Part shown: positions 43,857-52,138 of the stretch, one piece after another
Layout of the letters: each line of letters opens with the position of its first letter
Position numbering within the stretch: the first letter of the stretch is position 1
Assembly: GCF_000816845.1 (NCBI RefSeq)
Contig: NZ_CP006880.1
Span: 372,001 to 436,000 of the forward strand
Direction of reading: 5' to 3'
Length of the DNA stretch: 64,000 nt
DNA from: Rhizobium gallicum bv. gallicum R602sp
Lineage (GTDB): Bacteria; Pseudomonadota; Alphaproteobacteria; Rhizobiales; Rhizobiaceae
Position numbers and translations under genes: made by a program
The notes under the pieces: generated by a model
Database searches by the model: none
What the model was told of the DNA's origin: nothing
The model's input: the letters and a program-made list of their open reading frames with translations, nothing else

Positions 43857-45305
43857 ATGAATCTTGACGCGATCAGCTCCATTGCCGCGACGGTCGAAAA
43901 GATGAAGCCGGATTATATCGCTCTCAGCGACAGTATCTGGGATTTCGCGGAGCTGAAGTTCGAGGAGCGGTGTTCGTCGCAACTGCTGGCAAGGACACTC
44001 GAGGAAAACGGCTTTGTTGTGCGACGCGGCATCGCAGCCATGGAAACGGCCTTCATCGGCGAATTCGGCAGCGGCAAGCCGGTGATTGCTTTCCTCGGCG
44101 AATTCGATGCCTTAGCCGGCATGAGCCAGACCGCAAACGTGGCCGAGCCTCGTCCGATGGCGGCGGGAGCAACCGGTCACGGCTGCGGGCACAATCTGCT
44201 TGGCGTCGGGTCGCTGATGGCGACGATTGCACTTGCCCGCTACCTCAAGGAGAACAACCTGCCCGGAACGGTGCGCTATTATGGCTGCCCTGGAGAGGAG
44301 GGCGGCTCCGGTAAGACCTTCATGGTTCGCGCCGGCGCATTCGATGATGTCGACGCCGCCCTGACCTGGCATCCGGCTCCCTTCAACGGTGTTCGCTCGA
44401 CGAACAATCTTGCCGTTCTCGAATATTACTATCGCTTCAGGGGTGTCGCGGCACATGCTGCCAACAGCGCCCATCTCGGGCGATCGGCGCTCGATGCCGT
44501 CGAGCTCATGAATGTCGGCGTTAATTTCCTGCGTGAACACATGCCGCCGGATTGTCGCGTTCACTATGCGATCACTGACACCGGCGGCAGGGCCGCCAAT
44601 GTCGTGCAGGCCAAAGCCGAGGTTCTCTATCTGATCAGGGCGCCTGACATGACGCAGGCGCTTGAGCTTGCCGGGCGGGTCGAGAAAGTTGCACGAGGTG
44701 CCGCGATGATGACCGAAACCGCGGTCGAGATCCTGTTCGACACCGCCTCGACGAACCTTCTTCCCAACATCACGCTTGAAACGGCAATGCACGAGAACAT
44801 GGTCGCGCTCGGGCCGATAGCCTTCGACGAGGCCGACATCGCCTTCGCCAGGAAAATCCAGGATACGTTCACACAAGAAGCGATCAGGAGCAGCATCCGC
44901 CTCTATCAGATCAAGGGCGATGTGTTCTCCAATGCCAAGGTGGATGGCTCGACGCCCTTGCACACCGGTCTGCGCGACTTCGACGGACAATCGCATTTCC
45001 GGGCCGGATCGACCGATGTCGGCGACGTCAGCTGGGTGACGCCGACCGCGCAATGCTGGGCACCAGCCTGGGCGATCGGCACCAATCCCCATACCTGGCA
45101 GGTCGTTGCGCAGGGGAAAAGCCCGGCCGCGCACAAAGCCATGGCGCATGCGGCCAAGACGCTTGCGACAACGGGTCTCGCGTTGATGTCGTCATCCGAC
45201 CTGCTGGCAGCCGCGACGGCCGAGTGGCGGGAAAAGACCAGCGGCAAAGGCTATATATGTCCGATCCCCGACGATGTGATGCCTGCATCGGTCCATAGCC
45301 GATAA
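43857..45305 (+). CDS. M20-family amidase, aminobenzoyl-glutamate-hydrolase subunit B-like (AbgB)
   Basis: A 482-residue metallopeptidase/amidase of the M20 family that resembles AbgB, the catalytic subunit for p-aminobenzoyl-glutamate. Seen: FLGEFDALAGMSQTANVAEP and ATGHGCGHNLLGVGSL with a metal His/Glu site, GCPGEEGGSGKTFMV, FRGVAAHAANSAHLGRSALD of the dimerisation domain, and a C-terminal DVGDVSWVTPTAQC. The ATG at 43857 has GAGGAAA seven bases upstream; the earlier open start at 43701 overlaps the binding-protein gene. It is the last gene of the importer operon and suggests that N-acyl or aminoacyl-glutamate-type compounds are imported and split. Confidence 0.88.
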   Translation: MNLDAISSIAATVEKMKPDYIALSDSIWDFAELKFEERCSSQLLARTLEENGFVVRRGIAAMETAFIGEFGSGKPVIAFLGEFDALAGMSQTANVAEPRPMAAGATGHGCGHNLLGVGSLMATIALARYLKENNLPGTVRYYGCPGEEGGSGKTFMVRAGAFDDVDAALTWHPAPFNGVRSTNNLAVLEYYYRFRGVAAHAANSAHLGRSALDAVELMNVGVNFLREHMPPDCRVHYAITDTGGRAANVVQAKAEVLYLIRAPDMTQALELAGRVEKVARGAAMMTETAVEILFDTASTNLLPNITLETAMHENMVALGPIAFDEADIAFARKIQDTFTQEAIRSSIRLYQIKGDVFSNAKVDGSTPLHTGLRDFDGQSHFRAGSTDVGDVSWVTPTAQCWAPAWAIGTNPHTWQVVAQGKSPAAHKAMAHAAKTLATTGLALMSSSDLLAAATAEWREKTSGKGYICPIPDDVMPASVHSR

Positions 45306-45736
45306 CCCGTTTTGAGCGACTTCTCAGCTTAATCAGCCCTCAAACTTGCACGGCGCAATGCGCCTCGGGAGGGCAACGTCGAATGCGGCACCTTCGCCTT
45401 GAACGTCGGCAAGCTGTATGGTGCCTCATGCCCCTCAGAATTGCAGATTCTGTGCACGTCCGTGGCACCAATCTAGGAAAATGATGCTCGCCGAAATTAG
45501 GTTCATCAAATTCGGGTCAGCGAAATCGTGAGCGGCGCGCCGGACGAATGTCCAGTGCAAACCCAAGTGCGATGCCGATATCGTAAGCGACTCTTGTGGC
45601 GCGCAGCATGAGCATCCCGAATGCTTGTGCGTCCCACGGAGACGTCGCTTTCGATTTGAACGATAGGGGGTTCGATTCCGCTGGAGGCGAACGTCATTGA
45701 GCGGGTAGCTACCGTCGAGAGTGCTTTTGTTCGAGG
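45306..45736. other. intergenic region between two convergent operons
   Basis: About 430 bases. No gene could be supported. A minus-strand stretch near 45560-45650 reads DVSVGRTSIRDAHAA, faintly like the helix of a GntR regulator, but too decayed to call. Confidence 0.35.
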
Positions 45737-46744
45737 CTACTCATCATTTAGGTGGCACGCTGATAGGTGCCCCGGCGCAACTTCCTTCTTGATCGGCACT
45801 TCCACGCGACAACGGTCGATTGCGAACGGGCATCGGGGATGGAAGTGACAGCCTCTCGGAGGATCGAGTGGGCTGGGGAGTTCGCCTTCCATGGGCTTGA
45901 AGCGGCGCTTGCCGGGCTCGATGCGCGGCACTTCGGCCAGAAGCGCTTGCGTGTAGGGGTGGTTGGCCCGCCTGAAGATTTCCTCGACCGGTGCTTCTTC
46001 CACAATCCGGCCAAGATACATGATCGCGACACGGTCGGAAATATGCTCGACGACACCGAGATCGTGGCTGACGAAGAGATAGGTGAGGTCGAGCTTGTCT
46101 CGCAATTCCATAAACAGGTTGATGACCTGTGCCTGAATGGAGACGTCGAGAGCGGCCACGCTTTCGTCGCAGACGATGAATTTGGGCTGGACGGCAAGCG
46201 CCCGCGCGATGTTGACGCGTTGCCGCTGGCCGCCTGAAAACTGGTGCGGGTATCGTTTCTTCATCGCCGGGTCGAAGCCGGCCAGCGTCAGATACTTATC
46301 GACATAGCTGTCGCGTTCCGTCGAACGGGCGAGCCCGTGGGTCCGCGGCGCTTCCCAGATGAGTTCTTCGACGGTCATGCGCGGGTTGAGCGCAGCCATC
46401 GGATTTTGAAAAATCATCTGGGTGGCCAGGCCGAGTTCGTGCCGCTGGCGCGCCGACATGGCATCTCGATCCACACCCTTCCACAAAACATTGCCGTTGG
46501 TCGGAGAGGCTATCCCCGCAATCACGCGGCCAAGCGTTGACTTTCCGCAACCGCTTTCACCGACGAGGCCAACGACCTCGCCGCTGCGGATGCTCAGACT
46601 GACGTCATCAAGGGCGTGCACGATTGACGCAGGCTTTGCCAGTTTGAGTTTCAGCGTAATCTTGGCAGCCAGATCGGGCTTCGGGCCGAAGCGCTGTGAA
46701 ATGTTTCTTGCTTCGATCAGGGGCGCGTCAGTCGCAAGCATCAT
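45737..46744 (-). CDS. peptide-type ABC transporter ATPase (DppF-like)
   Basis: A 335-residue ATPase. Seen: Walker A GESGCGKSTLGR, the QIFQNPMAALNPRMTV-type Q-loop (MIFQNPMAALNPR), signature FSGGQRQRVNIARAL, Walker B FIVCDESVAALD and switch SHDLGVV, then the C-terminal CPFAIDRC oligopeptide-transporter domain with conserved Cys. Its Walker B reads DESVAALD where most family members have DEPVSALD. SD-like GAGAGGAC lies five bases before ATGATG. The start overlaps the DppD gene end by 17 bases. Last gene of the gamma-glutamyl/peptide operon. Confidence 0.92.
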   Translation of the reverse strand: MMLATDAPLIEARNISQRFGPKPDLAAKITLKLKLAKPASIVHALDDVSLSIRSGEVVGLVGESGCGKSTLGRVIAGIASPTNGNVLWKGVDRDAMSARQRHELGLATQMIFQNPMAALNPRMTVEELIWEAPRTHGLARSTERDSYVDKYLTLAGFDPAMKKRYPHQFSGGQRQRVNIARALAVQPKFIVCDESVAALDVSIQAQVINLFMELRDKLDLTYLFVSHDLGVVEHISDRVAIMYLGRIVEEAPVEEIFRRANHPYTQALLAEVPRIEPGKRRFKPMEGELPSPLDPPRGCHFHPRCPFAIDRCRVEVPIKKEVAPGHLSACHLNDE

Positions 46745-47717
46745 GCAGTCCTCTCATTACGGGATGGATGCAGCGGAAGGAGCGGTCGTCAGCCGGCATA
46801 AGGCCAGGCATCACACGACAGGCGTTCGTCGCCCGGTCGCAGCGCGTACGGAAGCTGCAACCTTGCGGCAGGCGGTTGATCGCCGGCGTCATGCCCCTGA
46901 TCTGACGCAGCGCTTCGCCGCGCTTGTTCTGTGAAGGAACGGATGCGATCAGACCTGCGGTATAAGGATGGTACGGATCGGTCAGCACCTTGGCCACCGG
47001 GCCTGTCTCGACCAGGCGGCCAGCATACATGACCGCGACATCATCTGCGAGCCTCGAAACGATCGCTAAGTCGTGGGTAATCCAGATGACGGCCGTGTTG
47101 GCCTCTTCGGTCAGCTTCTGGAATTCCGAAATGATCTGGCTCTGGATTGTCACGTCCAATGCCGTTGTCGGTTCGTCGGCGATGATGAGATCCGGCTTGT
47201 GGAGAAGTGCGATCGCGATCGCCACCCTCTGGCGCATCCCCCCGGAAAACTGATGCGGGTAGGCGGACAATCTCTCCTCGGGGCTTGGGATGCCGACGAG
47301 ACCCAAGGCATCCCGCGACCGCTGCCGGGCGGCATGCCTGGACATCTTTTCATGTGCCTGCACGGCCTCGACCATCTGCGTTCCGATGGTAAGGACCGGA
47401 TTGAGGGTCATCGTCGGATCCTGAAAGACCATCGCGATGCGCTTACCGCGCAGCTGCCGCATCTCCTCGTCGGAACAGTTTACAATGTCGGTGCCGTCGA
47501 AGACGATCTGTCCCCCTGCGATCCTACCGGGTTTTTCGAGGAGCCGCATTATCGAAAAGCCGGTCACCGACTTGCCTGATCCGGATTCCCCGACAAGGCC
47601 GAGGACCTTGCCGCGCGCGACGGTTAACGACACGTCATTGACGACCCTCAAGCCTGGCTGACCTTTGCCGGTGCCGAATTCGGTCACGAGATTGCTTACC
47701 TTCAGCAAGGCGGTCAT
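46728..47717 (-). CDS. peptide-type ABC transporter ATPase (DppD-like)
   Basis: About 329 residues. Seen: Walker A GESGSGKSVTGFS, MVFQDPTMTLNPVLTI, signature FSGGMRQRVAIAIALLH, Walker B LIIADEPTTALD, switch ITHDLAIV and the C-terminal CSFRTRCDRATNAC segment with Cys residues. The ATG at 47717 overlaps the DppC stop by 4 bp; the much longer open frame to 48104 lies antisense-free but overlaps dppC in another frame and is rejected. It forms a heterodimeric ATPase with the downstream DppF-like protein. Confidence 0.92.
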   Translation of the reverse strand: MTALLKVSNLVTEFGTGKGQPGLRVVNDVSLTVARGKVLGLVGESGSGKSVTGFSIMRLLEKPGRIAGGQIVFDGTDIVNCSDEEMRQLRGKRIAMVFQDPTMTLNPVLTIGTQMVEAVQAHEKMSRHAARQRSRDALGLVGIPSPEERLSAYPHQFSGGMRQRVAIAIALLHKPDLIIADEPTTALDVTIQSQIISEFQKLTEEANTAVIWITHDLAIVSRLADDVAVMYAGRLVETGPVAKVLTDPYHPYTAGLIASVPSQNKRGEALRQIRGMTPAINRLPQGCSFRTRCDRATNACRVMPGLMPADDRSFRCIHPVMRGLHDACD

Positions 47718-48628
47718 GATACATTCCTCGGATTGAGGACATCGCGAAGCCGGTCGCCGACGAGGTTGATTGCCACGATCGTTGCGAGGAGGGCGATGCC
47801 AGGGAAGAAGCTGATCCAGTAGAGGCCGGTCAGAAGATACTGGTAGCCCGTCGCGATCAGCATGCCGAGAGACGGTTCGGTGACCGAAGCGCCGAGACCA
47901 AGGAAGGAAAGCGTCGCCTCCAGCCCAATCGCTCTCGCCACCTGCATGGTGGCGATGACGATCACCGGCGCAAGACAGTTTGGAAGCAGGTGCTTGAAGA
48001 GGATGCGCCATCCGGGCAGACGGAGCATGCGGGCTGCCTCGATATATTCCTTCTCGCGCTCGACCAGAGCCGTGCCGCGCACGGTGCGGGCATAGGTCGC
48101 CCATTCAGCGATGATGAGCGCGATGACGACGTTGGTGACACCCTTGCCAAGAACGGCCAGCATCATGAGGGCCATCAAAATGGTGGGGAAGGAAAGCTGC
48201 AGATCGACCAGCCGCATGATCACGGTTTCGGTGCGCCGGCCCATATAGGCAGCAAATAGGCCCGTCGTCGTGCCGATAATCGCAGCAGCGAAGGCCGATA
48301 AGACTCCTACGAGAAGCGATGTCCGCAGGCCATAAAGGATGCCGGACAGGATATCGCGGCCCTGGCTGTCCGTTCCGAGGTGGTAGACAAGCCCCGTCAT
48401 CGATTCCGACCCCGGCGGCAGTCGTCCATCCATGATGTCGAGCTGCATCAAATCATACGGATTCTGGGGGGAAATCCAGGGCGCCAATAGCGCCAGGCAA
48501 CAGATGATCACCAGCGTGACGAAGCCGATCGCGGCCGCGGAAGATCGAAGGAACTCCGAGATTCCCTTGGTCAGCCGGCCAGGTCCGGCGTCCGGAACGC
48601 TTTTATCTTGCACGTTTGGTTCAGCCAT
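47714..48628 (-). CDS. peptide-type ABC transporter permease (DppC-like)
   Basis: A 304-residue permease with six hydrophobic segments after a hydrophilic start. Seen: HLGTDSQGRDILSGILYGLR, the family motif, EAA loop EYIEAARMLRLPGWRILFKH and EATLSFLGLGASVTEPSLG. It lies 4 bases downstream of the DppB gene on the same strand, so translation is coupled. The N-terminal 30 residues are charged, as in other DppC proteins. Works with the adjacent DppB and both ATPases. Confidence 0.92.
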   Translation of the reverse strand: MAEPNVQDKSVPDAGPGRLTKGISEFLRSSAAAIGFVTLVIICCLALLAPWISPQNPYDLMQLDIMDGRLPPGSESMTGLVYHLGTDSQGRDILSGILYGLRTSLLVGVLSAFAAAIIGTTTGLFAAYMGRRTETVIMRLVDLQLSFPTILMALMMLAVLGKGVTNVVIALIIAEWATYARTVRGTALVEREKEYIEAARMLRLPGWRILFKHLLPNCLAPVIVIATMQVARAIGLEATLSFLGLGASVTEPSLGMLIATGYQYLLTGLYWISFFPGIALLATIVAINLVGDRLRDVLNPRNVS

Positions 48629-48632
48629 GGGT

Positions 48633-49607
48633 CTAAGCCTTTGTGTCCAACCGGACCCGCGGATCCAGTATGGTGTAACAGACGTCGATGATGAAGTTCA
48701 GGACGACGAAAAGCAGCACCATCATCATCAGGTAGGCGACGATGACCGGACGATCGAGAAGATTGATCGAGTCGATGATGAGCTTGCCCATGCCCGGCCA
48801 TGCGAAGATGCTTTCGGTCACGACCGAAAAGGCAATCAGCGATCCGAACTCCAGGCCGATGATGGTCACCACCGGGATCATCAGGTTCTTCAGGACATGC
48901 ACGGTGATAACCCGCCGCTCTCGCAACCCCTTGGCACGCGCGAACTTGACGTAGTCCTGGGGCAGGACTTCCTGCACGCCGGCGCGGGTCAGTCGAAGAA
49001 TGAGGGACGTCTTGAACAGAGCCAGATTGAAGGCGGGCAGGAGAAGATGTCTGAGGCCTTCCTCGGTCAGGAAAGACCATTGTGCACCGAACAGTTCCGC
49101 GGTCGGGCCGCGGCCGTTCGTCGGCAGCCAGCCGAGCTCGACCGAGAACACCATGATCAACATGAGCCCGACCCAGAATGTCGGCAGCGAGAAGCCCAGG
49201 ATCGAGCCTGACATGATCAGCTTGGACGAGATCCGCTGTGGGTAAAGCCCGGCATAAAGCCCGAGTGGCAGGCCGACGACGATCGCAATTCCAAGTGCCG
49301 TGATGGCCAGCTCGAGCGTTGCCGGCAGACGTTCCACGATGAGCCCGAGGGCTGGACGGCCGTAGACGAAACTGTTGCCGAAATCCCCGTGCAGCAATCC
49401 CCGGAGGAACAACAGATACTGCTTCCAGAGCGGTTGATCGAGACCGTAATGGGAGATGACGCGGGCGCGCTCCACCTGATTGGCATCCGGATTGATCAGG
49501 ATGTCGACCGGATTGCCAATCACGTTGACGCCGGCAAAGACGATGATCGTCATTGCCACGATGACGAACAGTGCCTGTATCAACCGCCTGGTAATGGAAG
49601 TGACCAT
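48633..49607 (-). CDS. peptide-type ABC transporter permease (DppB-like)
   Basis: A 324-residue permease. Seen: TRRLIQALFVIVAMTIIVFA as first membrane segment, GLDQPLWKQYLLFLRGLLHG-type loop with DFGNSFVYGRP, and EAA loop YVKFARAKGLRERRVITVHV. A GGAGAGA sequence upstream of the ATG at 49607 is a good ribosome binding site, just after the gamma-glutamyltransferase stop (11 bp). Its product forms the transmembrane pore with the DppC-like permease. Confidence 0.92.
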   Translation of the reverse strand: MVTSITRRLIQALFVIVAMTIIVFAGVNVIGNPVDILINPDANQVERARVISHYGLDQPLWKQYLLFLRGLLHGDFGNSFVYGRPALGLIVERLPATLELAITALGIAIVVGLPLGLYAGLYPQRISSKLIMSGSILGFSLPTFWVGLMLIMVFSVELGWLPTNGRGPTAELFGAQWSFLTEEGLRHLLLPAFNLALFKTSLILRLTRAGVQEVLPQDYVKFARAKGLRERRVITVHVLKNLMIPVVTIIGLEFGSLIAFSVVTESIFAWPGMGKLIIDSINLLDRPVIVAYLMMMVLLFVVLNFIIDVCYTILDPRVRLDTKA

Positions 49608-49618
49608 TAAATCTCTCC

Positions 49619-51229
49619 TTAGGCGACGGAGATCGCCATCCCGTCTCGCTGCGGATCGGCGGCGCCCTTGGAGACACCTCCTTCGATCTTGATCGCATGG
49701 ACCGCGGCGAATGCATATGTCTGCGGTGACCGTGCCACCTTGTAGCCCTGCGCTTGCAGGTCGCTTTCGACAGAGTGTCGAATGCGGTTGCAGATGTCGA
49801 TCGTGTTCGACACGCCAACAATCCTTGGTGCCGAAACGGCTTCGAGTACGGACATGTCGAAATCAATCATGTTCATCAGGCACTGCGCAACCGCAGGTGC
49901 GATGTAGCTGCCGCCGGGCGCACCGATAACGATGCTCGGTTTGCCGTCCTTGAAGACGATTGTCGGTGCTGCAGAACTGGGGCGGCGCTTGCCGGGGGCG
50001 ATGGAGCCCGGCTTGCCGGGGACCGGATTGAAGCGACTCATCGTGCCATTGTACATGAAGCCCAGGCCGGCGGTGATGGCGCCGGAGGGACTGCCGAGCG
50101 TGTGGGTCATCGCGGCGGCGTTGCCGTCCTTGTCGATGACAGAGATGTGCGTAGTGTCGCGCTGCGAGCGCTCGAGGCGGTCAACGCTCGCGATCTCGCC
50201 AGCCTTGATCGCAAGAGCATGCGCCTGTGCATGCTCCCTCGACAGCAGCTTTTCATAGGGAACATCGACATAGGTCGGGTCCCCCATGTGCGCGTCCTTG
50301 TCGATCGTCATTCTCTTCATGGCCTCAAAGAGGATGCGGACATGCTCGGCGCTGCTGTGCTGCATGGAGCCGACGTCGAACTCTTCCATGATGTGTAGCA
50401 GTTCCAGCATCGGGAAGCCCGAGCCGGGAGGAGGGGAGGTCGCAATTCGGTTGCCGCGATACTCGCCCCAGACAGGCACCATCCGCGACAACTCATACCT
50501 CGCCAGATCTTCCTGGTCGATCAGTCCGCCGTTGGACTTGAAATCAGCCGCGATCTCCTCGGCCAGTTCGCCGTGATAGAAAATGTCGGATCCACCGCTT
50601 CTTGCGATCCGCTCAAGCGTGTCCGCCATGTCCTTGTTGAAGAGAAGTTCACCGACGTTCTTCAACGATCCGTCCTCGTGGAAATAGACCCTTCGGCCGG
50701 TATCGGAAAAACGCAGCTTGTCGATCGTGTTGGCAAAACCGTCAGCCGACTGGTCCTTGGCCCAGTACCAATGCATGTGATTTCGGATCATGAAACCTTC
50801 GCGGGCAAGGCGGACGGCTGGCTTGATCAGGTCGCCCCAGTCGAATGTGCCGTAGTCCTTAAGAGCTGTCTCGTAACCCTTGAGCGAGCCCGGCGTGCAG
50901 ACCGCGAGATAGCCGATATCCGAAATATTGCCGTCGAGTACGTAGCCGAAGCCGTCGCGGCTCTGATGCTTGATCTTGTCCAACCACATGTCCGGCGTCG
51001 CCTTCAGGGGCGCGCGGGCATAGAATTCGAGGACCTCGTGCACGCCCTTTCTTGGCATGTAGACGTGCATGGAGCCGAAGCCCCCGATTCCGGCCATCTG
51101 CGGATCGACCACGCCCTGGACGAAGGCGCAGGCGAGCGCCGCGTCGATGGCATTGCCGCCACGCTCAAGAACTTCCGCTCCGGCTTCGACCGCTTCCGGC
51201 TGTGGGGCTACAATGGTTGCATTCTTCAT
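49619..51229 (-). CDS. gamma-glutamyltransferase-family protein without signal peptide
   Basis: A 536-residue Ntn-hydrolase of the gamma-glutamyltransferase family, made as a precursor that cleaves itself. Seen: GGNAIDAALACAFVQGVVDP and AGIGGFGSMHVY early, the autoprocessing nucleophile Thr359 in DTTHISVIDKDGNAAAMTHT, and the later GAPGGSYI oxyanion-type segment. The small subunit would have 178 residues. Unlike the E. coli enzyme no export signal is seen, so it probably acts on gamma-glutamyl compounds after import by the adjacent ABC system. Overlaps the upstream alpha/beta hydrolase gene by 4 bp. Activity as transferase, glutathione hydrolase or acylase is undecided. Confidence 0.9.
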   Translation of the reverse strand: MKNATIVAPQPEAVEAGAEVLERGGNAIDAALACAFVQGVVDPQMAGIGGFGSMHVYMPRKGVHEVLEFYARAPLKATPDMWLDKIKHQSRDGFGYVLDGNISDIGYLAVCTPGSLKGYETALKDYGTFDWGDLIKPAVRLAREGFMIRNHMHWYWAKDQSADGFANTIDKLRFSDTGRRVYFHEDGSLKNVGELLFNKDMADTLERIARSGGSDIFYHGELAEEIAADFKSNGGLIDQEDLARYELSRMVPVWGEYRGNRIATSPPPGSGFPMLELLHIMEEFDVGSMQHSSAEHVRILFEAMKRMTIDKDAHMGDPTYVDVPYEKLLSREHAQAHALAIKAGEIASVDRLERSQRDTTHISVIDKDGNAAAMTHTLGSPSGAITAGLGFMYNGTMSRFNPVPGKPGSIAPGKRRPSSAAPTIVFKDGKPSIVIGAPGGSYIAPAVAQCLMNMIDFDMSVLEAVSAPRIVGVSNTIDICNRIRHSVESDLQAQGYKVARSPQTYAFAAVHAIKIEGGVSKGAADPQRDGMAISVA

Positions 51230-52080
51230 TTCGCGCGCCGGTCCTTCAGTACCTTTGCCAGGAAGGTTTTGACGTAGCCAAGAACCTTGATCCGGTCATG
51301 GGAGACACCCGGAATGCGATCGAAGGTCACGTCGACGCCCGCATCGCGGAACGATTGGGCAAGGGTGGCAAGGCGCTCGGGGCGAGTTGTGCCGGCATCG
51401 TTTGCGCCGGCCATGTAATATTTGCCGCCTGGCTTGTGGGTGATTTCCCAGGTCTCCAGATCGGCGTCCCCCACGATCATCTGCACGGCAACCTTGGCCA
51501 GTTCCTCTGGCTGGAACGACTTGCCGAAGCGGACCTCCAGGTCTCGGATGCCTACCCACCAGTCACGTGTCGGATCGAGAAGGGTTACCGAACCTGGAGC
51601 GCCAATCGACGCCGCCCAGAGTTTGTCCGGATGCAGGATGGCAAAACGATGGGTGAAGTGACCGCCGCCGGAAAAGCCGAACATAGCGAACTTGGACCAG
51701 TCCTGTCGGTACTTTTCGGCCATCTCCTCGACCATGGCGATGACGACGCGGTCATAACGGATATCGCCTTCTTCGAGGAACTTGTAGCCGGAGCGCGCAC
51801 CGTCACCCAGCACGCCTACCGGGAAGATCGGGCATAGGATGGCGCAATCGTTGTAGAGCCCGAATTCGGCAAAACCGTCCCGAAAATCGATCGCGGAGGT
51901 GCGGCCGGTACCATGAACGGCGACAAGCAGGTCGAGCTTGCGGCCGTCCGCGGCTGTCGGCGGAACATACAGCACCATATGAAGGCGGGGATCGACTTGA
52001 GATGCGAAGATGGCTGTCTGGCCATAGTCATAGATGGCCTTCGCACGGGCGACGGCCTCGCCCGTTCCAAGTTCCTGCAT
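51226..52080 (-). CDS. alpha/beta-hydrolase (esterase/peptidase-like)
   Basis: A 284-residue alpha/beta-hydrolase. Seen: LLVAVHGTGR (oxyanion region near 52-60), the nucleophile elbow FGFSGGGHF with Ser137, MIVGDADLETW with a candidate acid, and GVSHDRIK with the catalytic His region. The ATG at 52080 has GGAG eight bases upstream; a 16-codon longer frame is less supported. There is no signal peptide. It lies between the binding protein and the gamma-glutamyltransferase in the importer operon, so it probably hydrolyses an ester or amide in the imported compound. The fold resembles polyhydroxybutyrate-depolymerase-like esterases, but substrate is unknown. Confidence 0.82.
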   Translation of the reverse strand: MQELGTGEAVARAKAIYDYGQTAIFASQVDPRLHMVLYVPPTAADGRKLDLLVAVHGTGRTSAIDFRDGFAEFGLYNDCAILCPIFPVGVLGDGARSGYKFLEEGDIRYDRVVIAMVEEMAEKYRQDWSKFAMFGFSGGGHFTHRFAILHPDKLWAASIGAPGSVTLLDPTRDWWVGIRDLEVRFGKSFQPEELAKVAVQMIVGDADLETWEITHKPGGKYYMAGANDAGTTRPERLATLAQSFRDAGVDVTFDRIPGVSHDRIKVLGYVKTFLAKVLKDRRAK

Positions 52081-52138
52081 AAATGGCTCCTGGGAGATAA
52101 AAGAGGGGCTGCTGTGTTGCAGCCCCATGCTGCTGGAC

